A stretch of DNA of 64,000 bases from CATOSK01 sp963665735 (GCA_963665735.1 OY762444.1:620001-684000), one strand, 5' to 3'. Positions 16,897-26,353 are shown, counted from the first letter of the stretch. Notes: generated from the letters alone by a model not told the origin. Numbers and translations are program-made.

Positions 16897-17535
16897 TCAA
16901 CCGGGGCGGAGGGCGCGCCGTTGGGTCAGCAAATGACTGACTCCCACCGTAACCAACACCACCACCGAATACATGGCGTCCTGGAAGGTGTAGAAGGGCA
17001 GAAAATAAGCCAGGAAAGGGATGGGCGGCAGAAACATCGTCAACGTCCTGGCTGCGCTCCTGGTCCATATCAGCACCGCCACCGCCGGCGGGACGGCTGT
17101 AAAAGCCACCAGGGGCAGACCGGCCAGCAGGACCCCGGCGGCGGGGGCAGCGCCGCGGCCCCCGCGTCCGCGGAGGTAGATGGGGAAGATATGGCCGAGG
17201 ATAGCGACCATTCCGGCGATGAGCCAAGCCTCGGCGGAACCGATTAGGAACCGGGCCAACAACGCCGCGGCGGCGCCCTTGGCGATGTCCACGGCGCCGA
17301 CCAGCAGGCCGGCGCGGGCGCCCAGGACTCGGGCGGCGTTGCCGGCCCCGGCGTTGCCGTCCCCAAGACTACGAATGTCCTGACCTTTGGCCCAGGAAAC
17401 GGCCAGATAAGCGGAGGGGATGGCGCCGATGAAGTAAGCGGCTACTAAGGCGACGGCCCAGGCAAGGGCCCGGTTGTCCAGCAACAGGGTCAGAGCCGAA
17501 AGTATGGACAGAAACGGCGGGCTGTCCGGGGTCAA
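16897..17535 (-). CDS. plsY: Acyl-phosphate:glycerol-3-phosphate acyltransferase
   Basis: 212 residues with about five membrane helices. It makes 1-acylglycerol-3-phosphate, the first step of phospholipid synthesis, feeding CdsA. Conserved motifs are IGAIPSAYLAVSWAKGQDIR, LGDGNAGAGNAARVLG, VDIAKG and the HIFPIYLRGRGGRG loop (which varies from the usual GGKGVA). The start is assigned to TTG 17535 because no better codon lies nearby; it is 21 bases downstream of the ilvE stop, so the two genes are probably cotranscribed. Confidence 0.9.
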   Translation of the reverse strand: MTPDSPPFLSILSALTLLLDNRALAWAVALVAAYFIGAIPSAYLAVSWAKGQDIRSLGDGNAGAGNAARVLGARAGLLVGAVDIAKGAAAALLARFLIGSAEAWLIAGMVAILGHIFPIYLRGRGGRGAAPAAGVLLAGLPLVAFTAVPPAVAVLIWTRSAARTLTMFLPPIPFLAYFLPFYTFQDAMYSVVVLVTVGVSHLLTQRRALRPG

Positions 17536-17556
17536 GGGACGCCCACCCTGGAAACC

Positions 17557-18519
17557 CTACACGGCCACCAACCGGGGGGATGCGGCGGTGCACCAGTGGA
17601 TATACTTGGGGTTGCGGCCAACCACGATGTCAAAGTACATCTTCTGGAGTTGGGACGAAATCGGGCCGGGCTTGCCGTCGGCGATGGGGCGGTTGTCCAG
17701 CTCAATGACCGGTGTAAGGTGGGCGGCGGTGCCGGTAAGGAAAATCTCGTCAGCCAGATACAACTCGCTGCGGTCAATGGTGCGCTCGACGACTTCCAAC
17801 CCCAACTCGCTTTGCGCCAGTTGAATCACGGTGTCCCGGGTGATGCCGGGCAGTACGTTGTCCTCCAGGGGGGAGGTGTGGAGCCGGCCATCCACCACCA
17901 GGAAAAGGTTTTCGCCGGAACCCTCACAGACGTGGCCGTCGTGGTTGAGGATGATGGCTTCGTCGAAACCAGCGAGAGTGGCTTCAGTCTTGGCGAGGAT
18001 GCTGTTGACGTAGATGCCGCAGATTTTCAGGCGGGCGGGAATCATGGGATCGTCCACCCGCCGCCAGGAAGAGGTGCAGCAACGCAGGTTGTCGGAACCG
18101 AGGTAGTTGCCGAAGGGAACGGTAATCAGGGTGAAGTCGCTGGCCAAGTCCTGCAACTTGAGGTTCGCCACCATTTCGGCGCTCTTGTAGGCCAAGGGTC
18201 GGATGTAAATGTCCTGCTGGTGGCGGTTGCGCTCCACCAGTTCGACGGTGATTTCGCAAAGCTGGTCCAAGGTATAGGGAATGTCCAGCATCAGCAGACG
18301 GCAGCCCTTCAAGAGCCGCTCGTAGTGTTCCCGCAGGCGGAAAATGTTGACAACCCCCTGCTCTTCGTTCCAGTTGCCGCGGATACCCTCAAATACGCCG
18401 GTTCCGTAATGGAGGGCATGGGTCATAACATTGACCTTGGCGTCGGCAAGGGGGACTATCTCTCCCCGGAAGAAAGCGTGAAGGTCAGCAAAGGCGGGAT
18501 TGGATTGAGCGTTAGTCAC
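17557..18519 (-). CDS. ilvE: Branched-chain amino-acid aminotransferase
   Basis: 320 residues from GTG 18519 (MTNAQSNPAFADLHAFF), with AGAGG 9 bases upstream; the frame is open to 18609 but that part overlaps a promoter. A fold-type IV PLP enzyme that interconverts Leu/Ile/Val and their keto acids. MTHALHYGTGVFEGIRGNW and YIRPLAYKSAE are typical. The PLP lysine is in RLKICGIYVNSILAK, and the phosphate-binding region is EGSGENLFLV and LPGITRDTVIQLA. It heads a run of minus-strand genes with plsY. Confidence 0.94.
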   Translation of the reverse strand: MTNAQSNPAFADLHAFFRGEIVPLADAKVNVMTHALHYGTGVFEGIRGNWNEEQGVVNIFRLREHYERLLKGCRLLMLDIPYTLDQLCEITVELVERNRHQQDIYIRPLAYKSAEMVANLKLQDLASDFTLITVPFGNYLGSDNLRCCTSSWRRVDDPMIPARLKICGIYVNSILAKTEATLAGFDEAIILNHDGHVCEGSGENLFLVVDGRLHTSPLEDNVLPGITRDTVIQLAQSELGLEVVERTIDRSELYLADEIFLTGTAAHLTPVIELDNRPIADGKPGPISSQLQKMYFDIVVGRNPKYIHWCTAASPRLVAV

Positions 18520-18552
18520 GGAAACGACCTCTTTCGGCAACAGTAGGGTTAA

Positions 18553-18582
18553 ATTATAATCGGGATTTCCGGGTAGGCACAA
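18553..18582 (-). promoter_or_regulatory. Likely sigma-70-type promoter for ilvE
   Basis: On the minus strand, TTGTGC (18582-18577) and a perfect TATAAT (18558-18553) are 18 bases apart, about 34 bases upstream of the ilvE start codon. The -10 box is part of a palindromic ATTATAAT, so a plus-strand promoter toward comEA is also conceivable. Confidence 0.4.
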
Positions 18583-18690
18583 GTGGATAATGAAGGGACA
18601 CATAATCATCGGGGCTTGGCCAGGGTTGACTCAAACATGGATGCACAGGGGAATAGCGGGCAGAGGCGGGCGGCGGGTAAGCGGCGGTAG

Positions 18691-19347
18691 ATGAGCGGCG
18701 GAGTATTCCGGGGGCTGCTGGTCGTCGCATTCTTGCTGCTGGCGGGCGGGTTTGTGGCGGCGGCAGTGATTCTCATGGCGCGGGGAACGGACAACGCCCC
18801 CATACGGGTTGTGACGCAATTCGCGGTGCCCGGAACCGAATCCCCATCGGCAATCGGGGAAACGGATACAACCTCCGGGCCGGTTTTGGTTTACGTCCAC
18901 GGAGCGGTACAACAGCCGGGGGTGTATTCGCTGAAATCGGATAGTCGCCTGGTGGACGCCCTGGACGCCGCCGGCGGGCCGACGGAAGACGCAGACCTGG
19001 ATTCGGTGAACTTGGCCCAGCGGGTGAAGGATGAGGGGTCATACTACGTGCCGGCGGTGGGGGAAAGGGTGAACATTCCGGCAATCCCATCCCCGGAGTC
19101 GTCGGGCGGGGGCGAAAACAATTCGGCGGATGAGTCGGGCAACGGTGGGTTGATTAACCTCAACACCGCCTCCGCGCAGGAGTTGGAACATCTGCCGGGA
19201 ATCGGGCCAGTCAAGGCAAGAGCCATTGTGGACTACCGTAATGCCAACGTGCCGTTTGCCTCGGTGTCAGATATTGTCAAGGTTCCGGGAATTGGCGACG
19301 GCATATACCAAGAGCTGAAGGACATGGCGACTGTCGAGGACAGATAG
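18691..19347 (+). CDS. comEA: Competence protein ComEA: DNA-binding SLBB and helix-hairpin-helix protein
   Basis: 218 residues. A membrane helix (about 8-30) anchors the protein. An SLBB domain follows at about 66-130 (VYVHGAVQQPGVYSL and LDAAGGPTEDADLDSVNLAQ), then a linker with SGGG. The C-terminal helix-hairpin-helix pair (about 150-212) carries INLNTASAQELEHLPGIGP and VPGIGDGIYQ. This is the double-stranded-DNA receptor for natural transformation. It is followed 33 bases later by comEC. Confidence 0.93.
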   Translation: MSGGVFRGLLVVAFLLLAGGFVAAAVILMARGTDNAPIRVVTQFAVPGTESPSAIGETDTTSGPVLVYVHGAVQQPGVYSLKSDSRLVDALDAAGGPTEDADLDSVNLAQRVKDEGSYYVPAVGERVNIPAIPSPESSGGGENNSADESGNGGLINLNTASAQELEHLPGIGPVKARAIVDYRNANVPFASVSDIVKVPGIGDGIYQELKDMATVEDR

Positions 19348-19380
19348 ACCGGGGATGACCTCCACGTCCCACGGACACGG

Positions 19381-21837
19381 TTGCCGATGATTCTGCTGTT
19401 GGCGGCGGCGTGGCTGGCCGGGTTGTTGCTGGCGTTGGCGTTGGATTTGGAGCCGACGCCGCTGTTGCTGCTGGCGACGGCCACGGCTCCGTTGGGTTTG
19501 GCGTTGCGGCTGGCCGGGCGAAACCCGTTGCCGGCGATTCTGCTTGGGACGTTGTTGTTGGGTTGCTGGCGAGGGGAAGCGGCCGGAGTTCCCGGATTGG
19601 CGTTGGATACAGGGGTGGAACGGGAGTTGACTTTCCGGGGAAGGATTGCCGACGACCCGGAACACTCCCGGCAATTTGTGCGCTTTACGCTGGTAGTTGA
19701 AGAGGTTGACCGGGGCAACGGCTGGCGGGAAGAACGGGGCAAAATCCTGTTTTACGCCGCGCCGCCGAGGAATATGGTGGCGGCGCGGGAACCGCCGTAC
19801 TTTCGCCACGGGGACTTTCTGGCCTTGGGGGGAACCGCCGGAAAGCCGGGGAAGATTGACGGGTTTGACTACGCCGCTTATCTGGCGAGCCAAGGCATTT
19901 CGGGGGTGGTGTTTTCCCGGGACGTGGAGTGGCTGCCGGAGGAAAGCGGCGGGAGTTGGCGCACGGGAATTTACCGGGCGCGGGGCCGGCTTTCGGACAG
20001 CCTGGCTGCCGCTTTGCCGTCGCCGCAATCATCGCTGGCCCAAGGGATGCTGCTGGGACGCCGCGGCCAGATTTCGCAAGAGGTTCGGGACTCGTTCCGA
20101 CAGACGGGAACGGCGCACCTGCTGGCGATTTCCGGCCTGCACGTCGGGGTCATCCTGGCGATGGGAATGGGGGCAGCCGGGGCGATTTTCGGGCGTCGGA
20201 GACAGTTCTACCTGCTGCTGCCATTGGCGGCAATTTGGGTCTATGCGTTGACCAGCGGCTTGCCGGTTTCGGCCCTTCGCGCCGGGCTGATGGGGAGTCT
20301 GTACCTGGCGGCGATTGCGCTGGGGAGGCCCCATAACCCGATGCCGGCATTGGCCTTGAGCGCGGTGGTTATCACGGCTTTTGACCCGTTGGCGTTGACG
20401 CAGGTGTCGTTCCAACTTAGTTTCACTGCGATGGCGGGGGTGTTGCTGGCGTTGCCCTGGGCAGAAAGGGCCAACGACGCCCTGCGGAACCGGCCAACCG
20501 GCGGCGGGCCAACCTGGAAAACCGGGGCTGCCCGTCTTGGAGGATGGGCCGCGTCGGGTGCGATTGTATCGGTGGGGGCGACTGTGGGGACATTTCCGTT
20601 GGTTGCCCTGTATTTCGGGCAAGTTCCGTTGCTGGGGATACCGTTGACGATACTGGCCCTGCCGTCGCTGCCGTTCATCCTGGGAACATCGCTGGCGACG
20701 GCGTTGGGTGGGTTGGCGCATCCGATATTAGGGCAAGTCCTGGGTGTGGCGGCGTGGGCGCCGTTGTCCTACCTGCTGGCGGTGGTGTCGGCCCCACCCG
20801 GCCCGGCGGTGGCAACGGGATGGGCCGGCCCGCCACTTGTCTGGAGTTGGTATCTAGCGTTGGCCGGCGTACTGCTGGTTCCCAAGGGACTGCTGGCGCG
20901 ACTAAGGTTGGGGAGTTGGTGGAGTTCCATAACCTCCGCAATGGGTTCGGTCAGGACGCCGTTTAATTCCAGAGTTTTGACATTGGTATTGGTTGCGGGA
21001 ACCGCGGCGTTGGCCGGGGCGACGCTGCTGCTCTGGGCGCAAGTGATTTGGGGGCCGGACGGGAAACTGCGCGTTTATTTTTTCGACGTAGGGCAGGGAG
21101 ACAGCGCGCTAATCGTGACGCCCAAGGGAAGACAGGTCTTGATTGACGGCGGGCCGGACACTTACAGCGCAACCCGCGCCCTGCCCCAAGGGATGCTGCC
21201 CTGGGACCGGAGCCTGGAACTGGTAATCTTGACGCATCCCGACGCCGACCACGCGCGGGGTCTGCTGGAAACGCTGGACCAATACCGGGTGGGGCTGGCG
21301 TTGGCCGGCGTCCCGGACGCTACCGCTCCCATGAGCGCAATGTGGCAAGACCGACTGACGGGGAACAGGGTTGAGTTACGGCGGTTGGCATCGGGCGACC
21401 GGGTGGAATTGGAGGAAGGGGTGACGCTGGAAGTGCTGCACCCTGCCGAGGAACGGATTGGCGGAGCCGCCCGGAACAACAACGGGCTGGTATTGCGGTT
21501 GGTTTATGGTGAAGTCAGTTTCCTGTTCGCCGCCGATATAGAAAAAGAGGCGGAAGAGCACCTGGCGGATTCGGGGCAAACGCTGGAAAGCACAGTCCTC
21601 AAAGTACCGCACCACGGCAGCAGGACTTCCTCAACGGCCCTTTTCCTGGATCGGGTTGACGCGGAGGCGGCGGTGATTTCCGCCGGGGCCGACAACCGTT
21701 TCGGACATCCTCACACCGAGGTCGCGGCGCGGTTGGAGGAAATGGCAGGGCCGGACAACATATATCGCACTGCCCGGCACGGCAACATCGAGTTTGTGAC
21801 CGATGGGGTGGATTTATGGGTAAAGACGGAGCGGTGA
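19381..21837 (+). CDS. comEC: ComEC/Rec2 DNA-uptake channel with metallo-beta-lactamase domain
   Basis: 818 residues. The N-terminal part holds a soluble OB-like domain (DUF4131) after two membrane helices. The central competence domain is polytopic, with TAHLLAISGLHVGVILAMG and ALRAGLMGSLYL. The C-terminal third is a metallo-beta-lactamase fold with VYFFDVGQGDSALI, LTHPDADHARGLL and VPHHGSRTSS. It transports single-stranded DNA into the cell, and the nuclease domain may degrade the other strand. The start is TTG 19381 or ATG 19387. It probably forms a competence operon with comEA. Confidence 0.94.
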   Translation: MPMILLLAAAWLAGLLLALALDLEPTPLLLLATATAPLGLALRLAGRNPLPAILLGTLLLGCWRGEAAGVPGLALDTGVERELTFRGRIADDPEHSRQFVRFTLVVEEVDRGNGWREERGKILFYAAPPRNMVAAREPPYFRHGDFLALGGTAGKPGKIDGFDYAAYLASQGISGVVFSRDVEWLPEESGGSWRTGIYRARGRLSDSLAAALPSPQSSLAQGMLLGRRGQISQEVRDSFRQTGTAHLLAISGLHVGVILAMGMGAAGAIFGRRRQFYLLLPLAAIWVYALTSGLPVSALRAGLMGSLYLAAIALGRPHNPMPALALSAVVITAFDPLALTQVSFQLSFTAMAGVLLALPWAERANDALRNRPTGGGPTWKTGAARLGGWAASGAIVSVGATVGTFPLVALYFGQVPLLGIPLTILALPSLPFILGTSLATALGGLAHPILGQVLGVAAWAPLSYLLAVVSAPPGPAVATGWAGPPLVWSWYLALAGVLLVPKGLLARLRLGSWWSSITSAMGSVRTPFNSRVLTLVLVAGTAALAGATLLLWAQVIWGPDGKLRVYFFDVGQGDSALIVTPKGRQVLIDGGPDTYSATRALPQGMLPWDRSLELVILTHPDADHARGLLETLDQYRVGLALAGVPDATAPMSAMWQDRLTGNRVELRRLASGDRVELEEGVTLEVLHPAEERIGGAARNNNGLVLRLVYGEVSFLFAADIEKEAEEHLADSGQTLESTVLKVPHHGSRTSSTALFLDRVDAEAAVISAGADNRFGHPHTEVAARLEEMAGPDNIYRTARHGNIEFVTDGVDLWVKTER

Positions 21838-21899
21838 GGGATGGGGATACGGACGGGCCAATAGCTTCATGAATCACCCGGGCAGCCTTGTCCTGCGGG

Positions 21900-22009
21900 A
21901 TGTCATTCTGAGCGTAGCGAAGAATCTGAAATCCTTGCCGTAACCATCTTTCGATTCCCGAGGGGCCTTTGGCGGAGAATTTTAGACCCTTCACTTCGTT
22001 CAGGGTAAC
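21900..22009. repeat. MITE-like repeat, family A (copy 1)
   Basis: About 110 bp. Inverted ends are CTGAGCGTAGCGAAG (21908-21922) and CTTCACTTCGTTCAG (21989-22003), with a conserved internal block AGAATTTTAGACCCTTCAC next to the right end. An inverted relative lies at 48334-48430. It sits between comEC and rph. No transposase gene is associated. The gap 21838-22137 has no convincing gene. Confidence 0.75.
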
Positions 22010-22137
22010 ATGGGGGAAGGGGACGGGAACAAAAAGGCCGTGGATGGGTGGGAGTCTTTGCAGTCGGGAGGCGTCATGTATACTGATGGGAAGTTTCAAG
22101 ATTTACGGAATCAGGTTCAGGAACGATAGGGGGAGCA

Positions 22138-22863
22138 TTGGAGCGGGCAGACGGAAGGCGCTGGGACGAAGCTAGGCCAACCACCATCATTCCGGGGTAT
22201 CAGACCTTCGCGGAGGGGTCGGCCCTAATCGAAATGGGGTCAACCAGGGTGTTATGCTCCGCGTCGCTGGAAGAACGGGTGCCGGCGTTCCTGCGCGGCC
22301 AGGGCCAGGGTTGGGTGACGGCGGAGTATGAAATGCTGCCCCGCTCCACCAGCACCCGGACATCCCGGGACCGGGACAGCGGCCGCATACGGGGCCGGTC
22401 GCAGGAAATCCAGCGGCTCATCGGGCGGTCATTGCGAGCAGCAACGGACTTGGAGGCCCTGGGGGAGCGGACGGTGCAAATAGACTGCGACGTGATTCAA
22501 GCCGACGGCGGCACCCGCACCGCGGCGATAACCGGGGCTTACGTCGCCCTGCACCAGGCGGTACGGCTGCTGGTTACGCACCGGGAGTTGCGGCGGCTGC
22601 CCCTGCGGGGGCCGGTAGCGGCTATCAGCGTGGGGCTGGTGGACGGAGAGTTGATACTGGACCTTTGCTACCGGGAAGATTCCCGGGCCCAGGTGGATTT
22701 CAACGTGGTTTTAACTGACCAGGGGGAGTTGGTGGAACTGCAAGGGGCCACTGAAGGCGCGCCGTTTTCAAGGCGGATAGTGCCGGAGGTTTTATCGCTG
22801 GCGGCCAAGGGGGTTGAACCGTTGTTCCGGGCGCAGCAGGACGCTATACGGCAGATTCGGTAG
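22138..22863 (+). CDS. rph: Ribonuclease PH
   Basis: 241 residues from TTG 22138, with AGGGGGAG just upstream. A phosphorolytic 3'-5' exoribonuclease that trims tRNA 3' ends. Family blocks are visible: DGRRWDEARP, GSTRVLCSASLEERVP, the RGQGQGWVTAEYEMLPRST loop, SGRIRGRSQEIQRLIGRSLRA and the C-terminal DLCYREDSRAQVDFNVV, with the metal-binding Asp residues. It is flanked by repeat families A (upstream) and B/C (downstream). Confidence 0.95.
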   Translation: MERADGRRWDEARPTTIIPGYQTFAEGSALIEMGSTRVLCSASLEERVPAFLRGQGQGWVTAEYEMLPRSTSTRTSRDRDSGRIRGRSQEIQRLIGRSLRAATDLEALGERTVQIDCDVIQADGGTRTAAITGAYVALHQAVRLLVTHRELRRLPLRGPVAAISVGLVDGELILDLCYREDSRAQVDFNVVLTDQGELVELQGATEGAPFSRRIVPEVLSLAAKGVEPLFRAQQDAIRQIR

Positions 22864-22936
22864 TTGACCGGCGGATTATCCCAACAAAATCGTAACTGCA
22901 TCCTCCCGTCGGTTGTGGAGGAATCACCTGAGCGTT

Positions 22937-22965
22937 GTAGGGGCGGGTTTGAAACCCGCCCCTAC
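22937..22965. repeat. Palindromic repeat, family C
   Basis: GTAGGGGCGGGTTT, then GAAACCCGCCCCTAC: a perfect palindrome downstream of rph. It could fold as a strong hairpin and serve as a transcript end, but no U tract follows. Confidence 0.75.
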
Positions 22966-22980
22966 CGTTGCCACAACTAC

Positions 22981-23050
22981 CGTCATACCGGCGCAGGCCA
23001 GTATCCAGGAATCCTTGGCCCAACCAAATCCGTCATTGCCGCTTTCCCCG
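22981..23050. repeat. Degenerate copy of repeat family B
   Basis: CGTCATACCGGCGCAGGCC, AGTATCCAGGAATCC and a second partial end, CCGGAATAACGTC. Shorter and more divergent than the full copies. Confidence 0.6.
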
Positions 23051-23077
23051 GAATAACGTCGTACCAGGTTAAAGCCC

Positions 23078-25738
23078 TTACTCGGACTCCAGGCCGTCGT
23101 TGTCCAGGATTACTACTGGCAAGCCGAGTTCTCGCAGGCCGGGTTCTACAATAGCCCGGTCGCCGACTACCAGGACGGCCAGGGCGTCGGGGTTGATGCG
23201 CTCCTGGCCGGCCCGGTGGATTCCGGACAGGGAGACGGCGGACAATTCGCCGGTGACGGTGCGGAAGTAGTCGTCGGGCAAGTCGTGAACCACCAACTGC
23301 ACCAACTGTCCCAAGACCTGCCCGGAACGCTCGAAACCCGCCGGATAACCCCGCAGCAATCCATCGCGGGCGGCGGACAGTTCCTCATCCGTGACCGGGC
23401 GGGCGGCGTGAACGTCGCGAAATTCCTGCAAGACTTCAACCACCGATTCACGGGTGACGGCGGTCTGGACGCTGCCGCCGGCGCCGAGCAAGGACAGGTG
23501 ACGATACCAGGAAATCGAGGAATGAAAGCCGTAGCTGTACCCCTTATCCTGGCGTAGGTTGAGGTTGAGCCGGGCGGAGAATTGGCCGCCGAAAGCGTGG
23601 TTCAGCAACAACAGGTTAAAGTAGTCCGGGTGCTGGCGGGGAACGGTGACCTGGGCGGCGCGAATTACCGATTGGGCCGCGCCGGGCTTGTCCACCAGGT
23701 ATATCGTCGTGGGGCCGTCGCGTCCTTCTACCGGGGAGTCGGCGGCGGGAGATTGCCCCGTTGCCCCGCTTTTCCAACCGCCAAAAGCGGCGCCGGATTG
23801 TTCCATGACTTCATCCAGGGTAACGTCACCGACGACAATCAGGTTGCCGGCGGATGGGGAGAAAATGCGGTGGTAGTGTTCCACCAAGTCGGAACGAGTG
23901 AAGGCTGCCACCGCCGCCTCGGTGCCGAAGGAGGGATGACCGTAGCCGCTATCCCGGCCAAAAATCAGGCCGGGCATCACCTGGTCGGCGACGAACCCGG
24001 CATCGTCCCTGGCCCGTCGGATGTCGGTAATGTGTTCCCGGCGCACCCGGTCAAGTTCGTCCTGGGGGAAAGTGGGGTTGAGCACGGCGTCGGCCAACAA
24101 ATCCAATGCGGCGGCCCAATGGCGGGTCAGCGTTTCCACCGACAGGATGGCGCTTTCCCGGCGCGTGTCGGTGGATAGACGGGCGCCCATGAACTCGAAG
24201 GCTTCGGCAATCTGCTGGCTGGTGCGGGTGGCGGTGCCTTCGGACAGCAGTTGGGCGGTCAAGCTGGTAAGGCCGGGCTTGTCCGTCGGGTCAGTGGTGG
24301 TGCCGCCGGACATCACCAAGCCAACGGACACAATGGGCAGGCCCGGCTTTTCCACCACGGTAATGCCCAGGCCGTTGGGAAGGCTGCCGCGTTGGGGAAG
24401 GGGCGGCGTGAATCCCGGCTGTTCAGCGGGGGCCGGCATCAAAGTGCGGTCAAGGGCGGTGGCGGCGGTGGACAGGGATGATTCGGGGAGAACCTGCAAC
24501 CGCACTTGGCGATGGTCAAGCACGGCTTCCTTGACGCGCAGGATGTCGTCGCATTGGACGGCCAGGTAACGGTCAATGCCGGTGTTAATCAGGTCGGGGG
24601 CGCCGGCGAAGGTGTTGTAGTAGTTGAGGGCGTCAGCCTTGCCGCCAAAACCGCCGATGCGAGCCAACTGGCGATAATGGTTGGCCTCAATCCGGTTCTT
24701 GGCGCGGGTCAGTTCTTCTTCGGTGGGGGGGTCAACGGCGATGCGGTCAAGTTCGGCGTCAATGGCGCGTTCCACTTCTTCCAGGGTATGACCGGCGGCG
24801 GCGGTGCCTTCGATGAGGAATTGGCCGGCGATTTCGGAAGAACGGTGGCGGACAGAAACGGTCTGGGCGATTTGCTTTTCGTACACCAGGGAACGGTAAA
24901 GGCGGGAGCTTAACCCGTCGGCCAGCACCGCCCGCAGCAGTTCCAGGGGCGCGTCCTCCGGCCCGAATTGGGGCGGCGTGGGCCAGGCAATGTAGATGCG
25001 GGGCAAGGAAACCTTATCCCGCATTTCCAGTTCCACCCGGCCAGCCAAGGCGGAATCGTAGCGTCCGATGCGCTGCACCGGCGGGCCGGGGGACAAATCG
25101 CCGAAGTAGCGGTTGACCAATTCCAGCGTTTCCGCCGGGTCAATGTCTCCGGCGATGGCCAGGCTGCTGTTGGAGGGGGAATAGAAACGGCGGAAAAAGT
25201 CCTTTACGTCGTCCAGGCTGGCGGCGTCCAGGTCTTCCTGAGAACCAATGGTCATCCAGTGGTAGGGGTGGGGCAACGGGAACAGGCTCTCCTGCAAAGA
25301 CCATTGGGCCATGCCGTAGGGACGGTTTTCGTAGCTCTGCCGCCGCTCGTTCTTAACCACGTCCCGCTGGATGTCGAACCGCTGTTGGTCCAGGGCGTCC
25401 AGCAAAAAACCCATGCGGTCGGATTCCAGCCACAGGGCCAACTCCAGGTAGTTGGTAGGCACGTCTTCCCAATAGTTGGTGCGGTCGGAAGTGGTGGAAC
25501 CGTTGAGGGAGGCCCCGGCCTTCTGCAACGGCTCGAAGTGGCTGCTGTTGTGGTGCTTGGAGCCCTCAAACATGACGTGCTCGAAAAGATGGGCGAACCC
25601 GGTGCGGCCCAACTGTTCGTCCTTGGAGCCGACGTGATACCAGACGTTGACCGCCGCCACCGGGATGGTGGGGTCGCGGTGCAGGATAACGTCGAGACCG
25701 TTGGACAGGGTGGTTTTCTCGAAGGCGATGGACACCAT
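23078..25738 (-). CDS. M16 (pitrilysin-like) zinc metalloprotease, double-length
   Basis: 886 residues, made of two M16 halves. The first contains the inverted zinc motif HLFEH (within GFAHLFEHVMFEGSKHH, near residue 70) and downstream acidic residues. The second (from about 450, with LPNGLGITVVEKPGLPIVSVGLVMSGG) lacks HxxEH and is probably the inactive partner domain. No signal peptide is seen. Such proteases degrade peptides or signal-peptide remnants inside the cell. The start is well defined, with AGGAAGT upstream of the ATG. The PPOX-type gene lies immediately upstream. Confidence 0.92.
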   Translation of the reverse strand: MVSIAFEKTTLSNGLDVILHRDPTIPVAAVNVWYHVGSKDEQLGRTGFAHLFEHVMFEGSKHHNSSHFEPLQKAGASLNGSTTSDRTNYWEDVPTNYLELALWLESDRMGFLLDALDQQRFDIQRDVVKNERRQSYENRPYGMAQWSLQESLFPLPHPYHWMTIGSQEDLDAASLDDVKDFFRRFYSPSNSSLAIAGDIDPAETLELVNRYFGDLSPGPPVQRIGRYDSALAGRVELEMRDKVSLPRIYIAWPTPPQFGPEDAPLELLRAVLADGLSSRLYRSLVYEKQIAQTVSVRHRSSEIAGQFLIEGTAAAGHTLEEVERAIDAELDRIAVDPPTEEELTRAKNRIEANHYRQLARIGGFGGKADALNYYNTFAGAPDLINTGIDRYLAVQCDDILRVKEAVLDHRQVRLQVLPESSLSTAATALDRTLMPAPAEQPGFTPPLPQRGSLPNGLGITVVEKPGLPIVSVGLVMSGGTTTDPTDKPGLTSLTAQLLSEGTATRTSQQIAEAFEFMGARLSTDTRRESAILSVETLTRHWAAALDLLADAVLNPTFPQDELDRVRREHITDIRRARDDAGFVADQVMPGLIFGRDSGYGHPSFGTEAAVAAFTRSDLVEHYHRIFSPSAGNLIVVGDVTLDEVMEQSGAAFGGWKSGATGQSPAADSPVEGRDGPTTIYLVDKPGAAQSVIRAAQVTVPRQHPDYFNLLLLNHAFGGQFSARLNLNLRQDKGYSYGFHSSISWYRHLSLLGAGGSVQTAVTRESVVEVLQEFRDVHAARPVTDEELSAARDGLLRGYPAGFERSGQVLGQLVQLVVHDLPDDYFRTVTGELSAVSLSGIHRAGQERINPDALAVLVVGDRAIVEPGLRELGLPVVILDNDGLESE

Positions 25739-25780
25739 TTGAGGACTTCCTTTCGTGGTTGGCCGGGGGAATCGGGGCGC

Positions 25781-26353
25781 CTAGACGTTGGTGCTGCGGT
25801 CGGCGATGGGCCGCTCGGACTGGTTGGCGGTGATGGTTTCCGTGTCCCACAGCTTGGAAAAGGAGAAGGCCCGGGGGCAATGGCCGTAGGACTCTTCAAC
25901 TTCGATTACCACCCCTTGCAGGTGGTGGGAACGGTCATCCGGGTCGTGCAGGGAAACGGCCACTTCCAGCTTTTGCAGTTCTTCCTGGTCAACGATGCGG
26001 ATGCTGCCGTTGACCCGCACGGTGTCATTGACGCCGGGAATCATGAAAATCAGGCCGACGTGGGGGTTGGTGTCCATGTTCTGATAGGACTGGAAGAGGC
26101 GGTTGCCGGCAACGTCGGGGAGCAGCAGGTGGGTATCGTCCAGGACTTTGACGAAACCGGGCTTGCCGCCCTTGGGCGAAGCGTCGCAGTTGCCGTGGGG
26201 GTCGCTGGTGGCCATGACGGCAAAGGGCGACCGGCGGATGAAGTCCTGCACGAAGGGAGTCATGGCGTCCTTGACCTTGTTGGCGGCGCGCTCGGCGGGT
26301 TGACCGAATTGGTCAGTGAATTTGTTGGGGGCTGCGGTATTGGTGACAACCAT
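25781..26353 (-). CDS. Pyridoxamine 5'-phosphate oxidase-like flavoprotein
   Basis: 190 residues. RRSPFAVMATSDPHGNCDASPKGGKPGFVKVLDDTHLL, given here as a region and not one motif (about 40-76), shows the split-barrel FMN-binding pattern, and NRLFQSYQNMDTNPHVGLIFMIPG (85-108) is typical of the PPOX class. A C-terminal PRAFSFSKLWD segment is characteristic of the subfamily often called MSMEG_1061-like. These proteins bind FMN, F420 or haem; the ligand and substrate here are unknown. It sits 42 bases upstream of the M16 protease gene. Confidence 0.8.
   Translation of the reverse strand: MVVTNTAAPNKFTDQFGQPAERAANKVKDAMTPFVQDFIRRSPFAVMATSDPHGNCDASPKGGKPGFVKVLDDTHLLLPDVAGNRLFQSYQNMDTNPHVGLIFMIPGVNDTVRVNGSIRIVDQEELQKLEVAVSLHDPDDRSHHLQGVVIEVEESYGHCPRAFSFSKLWDTETITANQSERPIADRSTNV

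Noticed and set aside
21599..22099. 166-codon minus-strand frame in the comEC end and the following gap
   Set aside because: It covers the antisense of comEC and a family-A repeat and has no coherent domain.
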